In this document: positions 1 to 5,633 of the stretch, one piece after another
Position numbering within the stretch: position 1 is the first letter of the stretch
How the letters are laid out: every line of letters begins with the position of its first letter
NCBI GenBank assembly: GCA_007116445.1
Contig: SKIM01000282.1
Location: forward strand, 1 to 7,565
Direction of reading: 5' to 3'
Source: Natronohydrobacter sp.
Lineage (GTDB): Bacteria; Pseudomonadota; Alphaproteobacteria; Rhodobacterales; Rhodobacteraceae
DNA: 7,565 nucleotides
The notes under the pieces: generated by a model
What the model was told of the DNA's origin: nothing
The model's input: the letters and a program-made list of their open reading frames with translations, nothing else
Database searches by the model: none
Program-made: the position numbers and the translations under genes

Positions 1-1429
1 CAGGCGCGCGCGTGCTCGCGCGCGGGGCCGGGCGCGCCGCAGGCTCGTAGCGCCGCGCGGCATTGAACTCGCGCGCGCGCTCCTTCTCGGCCTCGATCGC
101 CTGCAATGCCGCTTCCGCCTCGCGCGCGACCGCCTCAGCGCGGCGCGCCAGCATCTCATGCGCCGAGTCGCTGTCGATCAGCGTCTCGTATTTCCCCGCC
201 ACCGGCGAGCGCAGCATCAGCATCTGGCGCTGCCCATCCTCGATCGGCCCCATTTGCGATGATGGCGGGCGGATCAGCGTGCGCTCGGCCATGCCCGGAT
301 TGCCCCTGTCCTCCAGAAACGAGGTCACGGCCTCGCCCACACCCACATCACGGATCGCGTCCCCGATATCAAAGCGCGGATTGGGCCGATAGGTCTGGGC
401 CGCGCGGCGCAGCGCCTGCTGGTCACGCGCCGTGAAGGCGCGCAGCGCGTGCTGCACACGGTTGCCCAGCTGGCCCAGCACGGTCTCGGGCACGTCATCA
501 GGGTTCTGCGTCACGAAATAGACGCCTACCCCCTTGGAGCGGATCAACCGCGCCACGCGCTCGACCTTTTCCACCAGCGCGCGCGGCGCGTTGTTGAACA
601 AGAGATGCGCCTCGTCGAAGAAGAACACGAGCTTCGGCTTGTCGGGATTACCCACCTCGGGCAGCTCCTCGAAAAGCTGGCTCAACAGCCAGAGCAGAAA
701 GGTCGCGTAAAGCTGCGGCGTGCGCATCAGCCGCTCAGCATGCAGGATCGAGACATAGCCACGCCCATCCGGGGCCGCACGCATGAAATCACCAAGCTCC
801 AGCGCCGGTTCGCTGAAAAACTGCACTGCCCCCTGATTTTCGAGCACCAGAAGCTTGCGCTGGATCGCCCCGATGCTCGCGGTCGTGACAGTGCCGTATT
901 GCCGGGAAATCTCGCGCTGGTTCTCGCCCAGAAAATTCAGCATCGCGCGCAAGTCTTTGAGATCGAGGATCGGCAGCCCCTCGTCATCGGAAATGCGGAA
1001 GGCGACATTGATCACGCCCTCCTGCGCCTCGGTCAGATCGAGCATGCGCGATAGCAGCAGCGGGCCGAGTTCGGCGACAGTCGCGCGCACCGGATGGCCG
1101 TGTTCGCCGAAGAAATCCCAGAAGATCACCGGGCTTTCGCGGTAGCTGTAGCCCTCCATGCCGATCGCCTCGGCGCGCCGCTCCAGTCCGCCGCGCGGCG
1201 TGCCCGGCAGCGCCATGCCACCGCAATCGCCCTTGATATCGGTCAGAAACACCGGCACGCCTGCATTGGAGAATTCCTCGGCCAGGATCTGCATGGTGAT
1301 GGTCTTGCCCGTGCCGGTCGCGCCAGCGATCAATCCGTGGCGGTTGCCGTAGCGCAGGGGCAGAAGCTGCGGCACACGCTGGCTTTCGCCGCCCGCGCCC
1401 ACGAAAATCGCTGGATCTCTTTCAGTCAT
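1..1429 (-). CDS. HerA-like/DUF853 (YjgR-type) P-loop ATPase, 3' end cut by the window edge
   Basis: This minus-strand frame starts at the ATG at 1429 and stays open to base 1, giving 476 visible codons with no stop, so the C-terminus is missing. A Walker A motif GATGTGKT lies at about residues 36-43, soon after an N-terminal segment of the type MTERDPAIFVGAG. A hydrophobic Walker B, VFFFDEAH, lies at about 268-275 (D272, E273), followed by the sensor-like VTQNPDDVP. This layout is that of the DUF853/YjgR branch of HerA-FtsK ATPases, which are usually about 500 residues, so only a few tens are probably missing. Members are presumed nucleotide-driven DNA motors or helicases; their physiological role is poorly defined. 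The visible C-terminus is Ala/Arg/Glu-rich and probably helical. A GTG two codons upstream (1435) is an alternative start. The Shine-Dalgarno is only a G-run (GGGGG). No partner gene is visible beside it. Family call firm, function weak. Confidence 0.9.
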   Translation of the reverse strand, partial: MTERDPAIFVGAGGESQRVPQLLPLRYGNRHGLIAGATGTGKTITMQILAEEFSNAGVPVFLTDIKGDCGGMALPGTPRGGLERRAEAIGMEGYSYRESPVIFWDFFGEHGHPVRATVAELGPLLLSRMLDLTEAQEGVINVAFRISDDEGLPILDLKDLRAMLNFLGENQREISRQYGTVTTASIGAIQRKLLVLENQGAVQFFSEPALELGDFMRAAPDGRGYVSILHAERLMRTPQLYATFLLWLLSQLFEELPEVGNPDKPKLVFFFDEAHLLFNNAPRALVEKVERVARLIRSKGVGVYFVTQNPDDVPETVLGQLGNRVQHALRAFTARDQQALRRAAQTYRPNPRFDIGDAIRDVGVGEAVTSFLEDRGNPGMAERTLIRPPSSQMGPIEDGQRQMLMLRSPVAGKYETLIDSDSAHEMLARRAEAVAREAEAALQAIEAEKERAREFNAARRYEPAARPAPRASTRAP

Positions 1430-1540
1430 CGGCACCCCCGCAAGATGATGATTTACCCGCCTAAAACGCAGCGACCCGAGCGTAAATCAGTCACTCATGG
1501 AATGGAAAGCGAATCTTAACCAATCTGCGCGTATCTTTAC

Positions 1541-1617
1541 ACCATGTCCGGCTCCTCCTCCCTGGCCGGGCATAACCTCCCTGTCCGACTGGCTGCGCCG
1601 CAAGGCGCAGCCTTTTT
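1541..1617 (+). ncRNA. Candidate trans-acting small RNA with anti-Shine-Dalgarno CCUCCUCCC loop (CcsR/'cuckoo'-like)
   Basis: A 5-bp GC stem (CCGGC 1548-1552 with GCCGG 1565-1569, plus a possible closing U-G pair) presents a 12-base loop containing CCTCCTCCC at 1554-1562. A linker follows with a second pyrimidine motif (AACCTCCCTG, around 1574-1583), then a perfect intrinsic terminator. Small RNAs with CCUCCUCCC in hairpin loops are known in Rhodobacter (CcsR1-4, induced by RpoH-type sigma factors in stress) and more widely as 'cuckoo' RNAs; the motif complements ribosome-binding sites. This candidate has the same logic but stands alone, not in a tandem array behind a DUF1127 gene. The 5' end is a guess: TATCTT at 1532-1537 could be a -10, but no good -35 is visible. 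Family membership is inferred from motif and layout only. Confidence 0.6.
1591..1617 (+). terminator. Very strong intrinsic terminator of the first small-RNA candidate
   Basis: GGCTGCGCC (1591-1599) and GGCGCAGCC (1604-1612) form a perfect 9-bp stem closed by a GCAA (GNRA) tetraloop and followed directly by TTTTT (1613-1617). The T-tract is only on the plus-strand side. No plus-strand protein gene ends upstream, so the terminator itself implies a plus-strand transcript from the intergenic region. Confidence 0.9.
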
Positions 1618-1655
1618 GCACTGAGGCAGCGCTGATCATGCCTTCGATTTAAATG

Positions 1656-1684
1656 TTGACGCATCGTATTTTTCCGCCTAGCGT
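1656..1684 (+). promoter_or_regulatory. Sigma-70-like promoter of the second small-RNA candidate
   Basis: TTGACG (1656-1661, five of six -35 consensus bases) and TAGCGT (1679-1684, TA...T at the key -10 positions) are separated by 17 bases. An AT-rich stretch (ATTTAAAT, about 1647-1654) sits just upstream as a possible UP-type element. The predicted transcription start is near 1691-1693, about 78 bases before the end of the next intrinsic terminator. Confidence 0.6.
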
Positions 1685-1690
1685 TCGGCC

Positions 1691-1770
1691 CAATACGTCG
1701 GCCAGTCCGGCAGGGAGCGAAAATAAAAAGAATACGGAACCAAGGGTCAACTGGCCCTTGTTTCTTTTTT
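1691..1770 (+). ncRNA. Candidate ~80-nt small RNA (or terminated leader) upstream of the IalB-family gene
   Basis: A good promoter at 1656-1684 is followed within about 80 bases by an intrinsic terminator (1741-1770), which defines a short discrete transcription unit with no credible ORF. The 5' part is GC-rich and can form short GGCC/GCC hairpins. The middle (about 1718-1734, GCGAAAATAAAAAGAA) is A-rich and likely unpaired, resembling an Hfq-binding ARN-type segment. The 3' end is a hairpin with a long U-tail, as in Hfq-dependent RNAs. It resembles no small-RNA family I can name. An alternative is a transcription attenuator in the long leader of the IalB-family gene 160 bases downstream. Confidence 0.5.
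1741..1770 (+). terminator. Intrinsic terminator with long U-tail
   Basis: CAAGGG (1741-1746) pairs with CCCTTG (1755-1760). Two further inner pairs (a T-G wobble and a C-G) extend the stem to 8 bp around an AACT loop. The tail TTTCTTTTTT spans 1761-1770. It lies on the plus strand with no upstream protein gene, so it ends the short transcript predicted from the promoter at 1656-1684. Confidence 0.85.
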
Positions 1771-1789
1771 GGCGGCCGATGGAACCCGC

Positions 1790-1807
1790 CAGATTGCACA
1801 CAATCTG
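1790..1807. repeat. Perfect 7-bp-arm inverted repeat, possible operator
   Basis: CAGATTG (1790-1796), a CACA spacer and CAATCTG (1801-1807) form an 18-base dyad. It lacks a T-tract, so it is not a terminator. It lies about 55 bases upstream of the tentative -35 of the IalB-family gene, a plausible position for a dimeric DNA-binding regulator. No regulator is encoded nearby; function is inferred only from symmetry. Confidence 0.4.
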
Positions 1808-1860
1808 CTCACGCAAACGTATCTCCAGAGTGCGGGCGCAAGCACATGATCCGGCGCTTT

Positions 1861-1889
1861 TTCGACTGACACGCTGTGGACGTCATGCT
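1861..1889 (+). promoter_or_regulatory. Tentative promoter of the IalB-family gene
   Basis: TTCGAC (1861-1866) and CATGCT (1884-1889) have a 17-base spacer and would start transcription near 1896, leaving a leader of about 35 bases. Both hexamers are weak matches, but the terminator at 1741-1770 means the downstream gene needs its own promoter in this stretch. Confidence 0.3.
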
Positions 1890-1930
1890 ACCAACGCCGC
1901 GATCTGGTCGAGCAGCCAAAGGATATCCGC

Positions 1931-2536
1931 ATGAAACGTCTTTTTCTCACCCCGCTCAGCGCTGGCCTTGCCGCCTTTCTGATTCTGGCCACGCAGAGCA
2001 GCGCGCAGACCGCCGATGCGCCGGAAGCCAATTCCGAAAACCCGGCTCTGGGGCTTTCGACCGGCGAAGTGATCACCCCGGATGGGGATGGTGACAGCTA
2101 TGTCGGCGCGACCCATGGCGATTGGGAACTGGTCTGCGTCCGTGTGCCTGATCAGGATGATCCGTGTCAGATGTATCAGTTGCTGCGCGATGCCGAAGGC
2201 AATGCGACAGCCGAGATCTCGATCTTCCCCCTTCCTGCCGGGGGCGAAGCTGTGGCAGGCGCAACGATCCTGACGCCACTTGAAACGCTGCTGACCGCGC
2301 AATTGGTCAAGCAGGTCGACGGTGGCGAGGCCAAGCGCTACCCCTTCACCTTCTGCACGGCAATCGGGTGTATCGCCCGCGTCGGCTTTACGGCAGCAGA
2401 GGTCGATGCCTTCCGCCGGGGCGCGCGTGCGACATGGACGCTGGTGCCCGTGGCCGCACCCGATCAGCGCGTCGATCTGAACATGTCGCTGATGGGTTTC
2501 ACGGCGGCATTCAACGAATTGTCCGAAGCGCAGTAA
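1931..2536 (+). CDS. Invasion-associated locus B (IalB) family secreted protein
   Basis: A 201-residue protein preceded by AAAGGA (1918-1923), 7 bases before ATG. Residues 1-26 are a Sec signal peptide: KR basic start, hydrophobic core (LSAGLAAFLILA), likely cleavage around SSA-Q. An acidic, disordered-looking stretch (about 27-60) leads to the IalB hallmark GDWELVC (63-69). Four cysteines remain after the signal peptide (C69, C79, C142, C147). C142 and C147 sit in a TFCTAIGC motif typical of the family, and disulfides in the periplasm are likely. The family (named from Bartonella IalB, linked to erythrocyte entry) is widespread in free-living alphaproteobacteria, where its role is unknown; no virulence role should be read from the name. 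It appears monocistronic: its own leader upstream and a terminator 24 bases after the stop. Family call firm, function unknown. Confidence 0.88.
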   Translation: MKRLFLTPLSAGLAAFLILATQSSAQTADAPEANSENPALGLSTGEVITPDGDGDSYVGATHGDWELVCVRVPDQDDPCQMYQLLRDAEGNATAEISIFPLPAGGEAVAGATILTPLETLLTAQLVKQVDGGEAKRYPFTFCTAIGCIARVGFTAAEVDAFRRGARATWTLVPVAAPDQRVDLNMSLMGFTAAFNELSEAQ

Positions 2537-2559
2537 AAGCTGTTTTCAGGACAGATCGC

Positions 2560-2585
2560 AAAGCCCGGCCCTGCGCCGGGCTTTT
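2560..2585 (+). terminator. Intrinsic terminator of the IalB-family gene
   Basis: AAAGCCCGG (2560-2568) pairs with CCGGGCTTT (2576-2584) around a 7-base loop, with T-run ending at 2585. It begins 23 bases after the stop codon of the IalB-family gene. The A-run on the 5' side gives some bidirectional character, but there is no minus-strand gene here to end. Confidence 0.85.
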
Positions 2586-2694
2586 GCTTGCCGCTCTGGA
2601 GCGCAGGCTGGATGGGGTTGGCCTGCCACTGGAAACGTGATTGGCTGTGCCAAAGCCCCGTCAGACGGAGCATGATCACAGCAAGGAGACCCCC

Positions 2695-4188
2695 ATGACC
2701 CTGCACCCGAGCCTGAAAGCCGCTGGCCTGACTGCCGATCAGATACAGGGCGGAGATCTGATCGTCACCAGCCCCATCGACGGGGCCGAAATCGCGCAGC
2801 TCCGCCAGACCCGCCCCGCGGATGTCGCGGCGATGATCGAGCGCGCCGAGGCCGCTTTTGCCGGGTGGCGCCAGACGCCTGCCCCGCGTCGGGGCGAATT
2901 GGTGCGACTTCTGGGCGAAGAATTGCGCGCAGCCAAGGACGCGCTGGGCGCTGTAGTGACGCTGGAAGCGGGCAAGATCACGTCTGAGGGGCTGGGCGAA
3001 GTGCAGGAGATGATCGACATCTGCGATTTCGCAGTCGGCCTGTCGCGCCAGCTTTACGGGCTGACCATCGCTTCCGAGCGGCCCGGCCACCGAATGATGG
3101 AGACCTGGCACCCGCTAGGGCCGGTCGCGGTCATCACCGCCTTCAACTTCCCGGTCGCGGTCTGGTCCTGGAATGCGGCGCTGGCGCTGGTTTGCGGCAA
3201 TCCGGTGATCTGGAAGCCGTCGGAGAAATCCCCGCTGACGGCACTGGCGACCATGGCTGCAATGACCCGCGCGCTGGAACGCTTCGGCGATGCGCCTGAA
3301 GGGCTGGTGCAACTGGCCATAGGCGGGGCCGAGCTGGGGGATGCGCTGGTGAGCAGCCCCCGCGTGCCGCTCGTTTCCGCCACGGGCTCGACACGGATGG
3401 GCCGCGCGGTCGCGCCAAAGGTGGCGGAGCGGTTCGGGCGGGTGATCCTTGAACTGGGCGGCAATAACGCGATGATCGTGGCGCCGTCCGCCGATCTGGA
3501 TATGGCCGTGCGGGCCATCGTCTTTTCCGCTGTGGGCACGGCCGGTCAGCGCTGCACCTCGCTGCGCCGCCTGATCGTGCATGAAAGCCTGCGCGCCGAT
3601 CTGGTCGCAAAGCTGGCCGCGGCCTATGCCAGCCTGCCGATTGGTGATCCGCGCGCGGAGGGAACGCTGGTCGGCCCGCTGATTGACTCTGCTGCGCTGG
3701 AGCGGATGCAAGCGGCGTTGGCGCGCGCGCGGGCCGAGGGTGGCACAGTTCATGGCGGCGAGGCCGCGCCGGGCGTCGCAGGCGGCGCCTATGCGCGGCC
3801 CGCGATTGTCGAGATGCCTGCGCAAAGCGCCATCATGCGCACGGAAACCTTCGCGCCGATCCTCTATGTCGTGGGCTATGAGACGCTGGAGGAGGCGATA
3901 GCGCTGCAAAACGGCGTGCCGCAGGGGCTGTCTTCGTGCATTTTCACGCGCGACCTGCGCGAGGCCGAGACGTTTCTGTCGGCCACAGGCTCCGATTGCG
4001 GGATTGCGAATGTGAATATCGGGCCGTCCGGCGCGGAAATCGGCGGGGCGTTCGGCGGCGAGAAGGAAACCGGCGGCGGGCGCGAGAGCGGCTCGGACGC
4101 GTGGAAAGCCTATATGCGGCGCGCAACGAACACGATCAATTACTCCGACGCGCTGCCACTTGCGCAGGGGGTGCGTTTCGACTTCTGA
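2695..4188 (+). CDS. amaB: ALDH7-family aldehyde dehydrogenase (L-piperideine-6-carboxylate / alpha-aminoadipate semialdehyde dehydrogenase type)
   Basis: A 497-residue cytosolic NAD(P)-dependent enzyme. The ATG at 2695 is chosen over a TTG at 2641 because AAGGAGA (2683-2689) sits 5 bases before it and the extra 18 residues look non-coding. Visible landmarks: AFNFP with oxyanion-hole N151; WKPSEK with cofactor-binding K174; SATGSTRMG (about 228-236) in the nucleotide-binding fold; LELGGNN with general-base E253; GQRCTS with catalytic C287. The C-terminal FGGEKETGGGRESGSDAWK (453-471) and ATNTINYS are ALDH7 (antiquitin/AmaB) signatures. In that family the usual reaction is oxidation of aminoadipate semialdehyde in lysine catabolism. 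No other lysine-pathway gene is adjacent, so the substrate is inferred from family. It lies after the IalB terminator and converges on pqqE. No clear promoter was found in 2586-2680. Confidence 0.85.
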   Translation: MTLHPSLKAAGLTADQIQGGDLIVTSPIDGAEIAQLRQTRPADVAAMIERAEAAFAGWRQTPAPRRGELVRLLGEELRAAKDALGAVVTLEAGKITSEGLGEVQEMIDICDFAVGLSRQLYGLTIASERPGHRMMETWHPLGPVAVITAFNFPVAVWSWNAALALVCGNPVIWKPSEKSPLTALATMAAMTRALERFGDAPEGLVQLAIGGAELGDALVSSPRVPLVSATGSTRMGRAVAPKVAERFGRVILELGGNNAMIVAPSADLDMAVRAIVFSAVGTAGQRCTSLRRLIVHESLRADLVAKLAAAYASLPIGDPRAEGTLVGPLIDSAALERMQAALARARAEGGTVHGGEAAPGVAGGAYARPAIVEMPAQSAIMRTETFAPILYVVGYETLEEAIALQNGVPQGLSSCIFTRDLREAETFLSATGSDCGIANVNIGPSGAEIGGAFGGEKETGGGRESGSDAWKAYMRRATNTINYSDALPLAQGVRFDF

Positions 4189-4240
4189 GAGGCGCGTCAG
4201 CCCCGTCGGCACGCGGCCCACCAGAGCAGCGAAGACTGGC

Positions 4241-4282
4241 GGGGCGGCGGTCTGAACACAGCGATGCCCGCCGCGACGCCCC
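4241..4282. terminator. GC-rich inverted repeat between convergent genes, possible bidirectional terminator
   Basis: GGGGC/GGCGG (4241-4250) can pair with CCGCC (4268-4272) and GCCCC (4278-4282), with a bulge of GCGAC and a 17-base loop. It sits in the 97-base gap between the convergent stops of the aldehyde dehydrogenase and pqqE, where a terminator is expected. There is no T-tract on either strand, so it may only be a stalling hairpin or chance GC symmetry. Confidence 0.3.
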
Positions 4283-4285
4283 GGC

Positions 4286-5377
4286 TCAGACAGGGGATAT
4301 GCGATAGGCCCAGTCCGCAGGCCCCTTCGCGTCCCCTTCAGCGAGCAGGGCATCCACCTTCGCACGGTCTGGGGATTTGCGGCAGACAGGATCGGTCGCT
4401 GCTGCATCGCCTGTGAGCGCCAGCGCCTGACAACGACAGCCGCCATGATCGACCGCCTTGCGCGGGCAGGAGCGGCAGGGCTCCGCCATCCAGTCATCGC
4501 CGCGATAGGCGTTGAAGGCCGCGCTGCCATACCAGATCTCGCGCAGTGGGGTCGTCTGGACATTCGGAAACTGCAGATGCGTCATGGTCTGCGCCGCGTG
4601 ACAGGGCAGGACCGTGCCATCGGGCGCGATGTTCAGACCGGTGCTGCCCCAGCCGCCGCCCATGCACGCCTTGGGGTAATCGGCGTAATAGTCGGGCGGC
4701 ACGAAATCGATGACCAGCCGCTCCGCAGGATCGGCGCGGGCCGAGGCGACAATCGCCTTGGCTTCATCCACCTGAGCGCGCGTCGGTTGCAGGGCGGCGC
4801 GGTTCTTCAGCGCCCAGCCGTAGAATTGCACGCAGGCGATCTCGATCCGGCGGGCGCCCAGCTCGCGGGCCATCTCGATCATGCGCGGCAGATCGTCGAG
4901 ATTGCTGCGATGCATGACCGCGTTGATCGTCAGCGCAAGGCCACGCTCTGCAATCAGCCCCGCCAGCCCCATCTTGCGGTCGAACCCGCCCTTGTAGCCG
5001 CCGATCTTGTCCGCGCTCTGCGCATTCACCCCCTGCAACGACAGTTGCACATGATCAAGCCCGGCGGCCTCAAGCGCGTCAAGACGCGCGGGCGTGAGGC
5101 CGATGCCCGAGGTGATCAGGTTCACATAGAGCCCCGCCTCCCGCGCCGCTTTCACCAGTTCCGGCAGGTCGCGCCGCGCGGCAGGCTCGCCGCCCGAGAG
5201 ATGCAGCTGCAACACGCCAAGCGCTGCGGCCTGCGCGAAGACATCGGCCCAGACCTCGGTCGGCAGTTCCTGCGCGCCGCGCACCATTTCCAGCGGGTTC
5301 GAGCAATAGGGGCACGACAGCGGACAGCGATGCGTCAGCTCGGCCAGTAGCGCGATGGGGGCGGGGATGTCAGACAA
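4286..5377 (-). CDS. pqqE: PqqE, radical SAM/SPASM peptide cyclase (PqqA crosslinking)
   Basis: PqqE uses S-adenosylmethionine to join the Glu and Tyr side chains of PqqA by a C-C bond, the first committed step of PQQ synthesis, with PqqD presenting the peptide. From the TTG at 5377 the protein has 363 residues. The radical-SAM triad CPLSCPYC is C18/C22/C25. The SPASM domain has C238, C259, C301, C304, D310, C314, C316 and C332. The spacing from C259 onward matches the auxiliary Fe-S ligands I recall from Methylorubrum PqqE (268, 310, 313, 319, 323, 325, 341), including the unusual Asp ligand. CMGGGWG around 238-244 carries one residue more than the usual CMGGWG. Start: GGAGG (5392-5388) lies 10 bases before TTG 5377 and 4 before in-frame TTG 5383; an ATG at 5425 would overlap pqqD more. 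Last gene of the operon here. Confidence 0.95.
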   Translation of the reverse strand: MSDIPAPIALLAELTHRCPLSCPYCSNPLEMVRGAQELPTEVWADVFAQAAALGVLQLHLSGGEPAARRDLPELVKAAREAGLYVNLITSGIGLTPARLDALEAAGLDHVQLSLQGVNAQSADKIGGYKGGFDRKMGLAGLIAERGLALTINAVMHRSNLDDLPRMIEMARELGARRIEIACVQFYGWALKNRAALQPTRAQVDEAKAIVASARADPAERLVIDFVPPDYYADYPKACMGGGWGSTGLNIAPDGTVLPCHAAQTMTHLQFPNVQTTPLREIWYGSAAFNAYRGDDWMAEPCRSCPRKAVDHGGCRCQALALTGDAAATDPVCRKSPDRAKVDALLAEGDAKGPADWAYRISPV

Positions 5378-5633
5378 GATCAACGAGCCTCCGTTTCGCA
5401 AGGTCGCCGAGGAAGTTGGTGACATCAGGGCGCACGGCCTCCAGCGGCGCGCTGTAGCGCTGCGCGAGATCCGCGGCGATCTGATCAATGCTGCGCCTCC
5501 CATCGACCGCCGCGAGGATCGCCGTTCCGGTTTCATCAAGTATCAGCGCGCGCTCTGGCCCCAGAAGCACCTTGCAATTGCGCACGCGGTCATCATGCAG
5601 TCGCACGCCGCGCGGCAGGACAGGCACGCTCAT
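5370..5633 (-). CDS. pqqD: PqqD, PqqA peptide chaperone (RRE-type)
   Basis: An 87-residue protein of normal length for PqqD, the small winged-helix RiPP-recognition protein that binds PqqA and delivers it to PqqE. Visible family features are the N-terminal beta segment (VLPRGVRLHDD), the ALILDETGTAILAAVDG core (about residues 29-45) and a C-terminal helix ending DLAKRRLVDL. Its ATG shares an ATGA with the pqqC stop (4-base overlap), with GAGGGG (5644-5639) 5 bases upstream. Its own stop overlaps the pqqE start by about 8 bases. It is a separate gene, not fused to pqqC or pqqE as in some bacteria. Confidence 0.93.
   Translation of the reverse strand: MSVPVLPRGVRLHDDRVRNCKVLLGPERALILDETGTAILAAVDGRRSIDQIAADLAQRYSAPLEAVRPDVTNFLGDLAKRRLVDLV
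5388..5392 (-). promoter_or_regulatory. Ribosome-binding site inside pqqD for pqqE
   Basis: GGAGG on the minus strand lies within the last codons of pqqD. It is the only good site near the pqqE start and decides between three starts: TTG at 5377 (10-base spacing, preferred), TTG at 5383 (4-base spacing) and ATG at 5425 (upstream of the site, so unsupported by it). Confidence 0.6.

Larger units (their letters stand above)
1430..1930. other. 501-base non-coding region with two small-RNA candidates
   Basis: No convincing protein-coding gene lies between the divergent HerA-like gene and the IalB-family gene. The region holds, in order: the HerA-like gene's 5' leader; a hairpin with a CCTCCTCCC loop plus a perfect intrinsic terminator (about 1541-1617); an AT-rich stretch and a sigma-70-like promoter (1656-1684); a second terminator (1741-1770); a perfect inverted repeat (1790-1807); and the leader of the IalB-family gene. 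The density of plus-strand RNA signals is high for a 500-base spacer. Confidence 0.75.

Noticed and set aside
1..60. GCGCGC-rich stretch resembling a simple repeat
   Set aside because: Explained by Ala/Arg codons in the C-terminal part of the HerA-like protein; no regular period.
449..1054. Plus-strand ORF of 201 codons opposite the HerA-like gene
   Set aside because: Antisense shadow of a clear P-loop ATPase gene in high-GC DNA; no family features of its own.
1498..1653. Plus-strand small ORF of 51 codons starting ATGGAATGG across the first small-RNA candidate
   Set aside because: No ribosome-binding site, Pro-rich chance-like translation, and it reads through a perfect intrinsic terminator; an RNA explanation is better.
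1491..1799. Minus-strand ORF of 102 codons in the intergenic region
   Set aside because: It covers both terminators, a promoter and the inverted repeat; no start signal or recognisable domain.
3115..4563. Minus-strand ORF of 482 codons antisense to the aldehyde dehydrogenase
   Set aside because: Arg/His/Ala-rich translation typical of GC-biased antisense frames; it runs across the pqqE 3' end and the intergenic gap, and no motif supports it.
4445..5350. Plus-strand ORF of 301 codons opposite pqqE
   Set aside because: Shadow of the pqqE frame; PqqE is proven by its Fe-S motifs and the plus frame has no recognisable domain.
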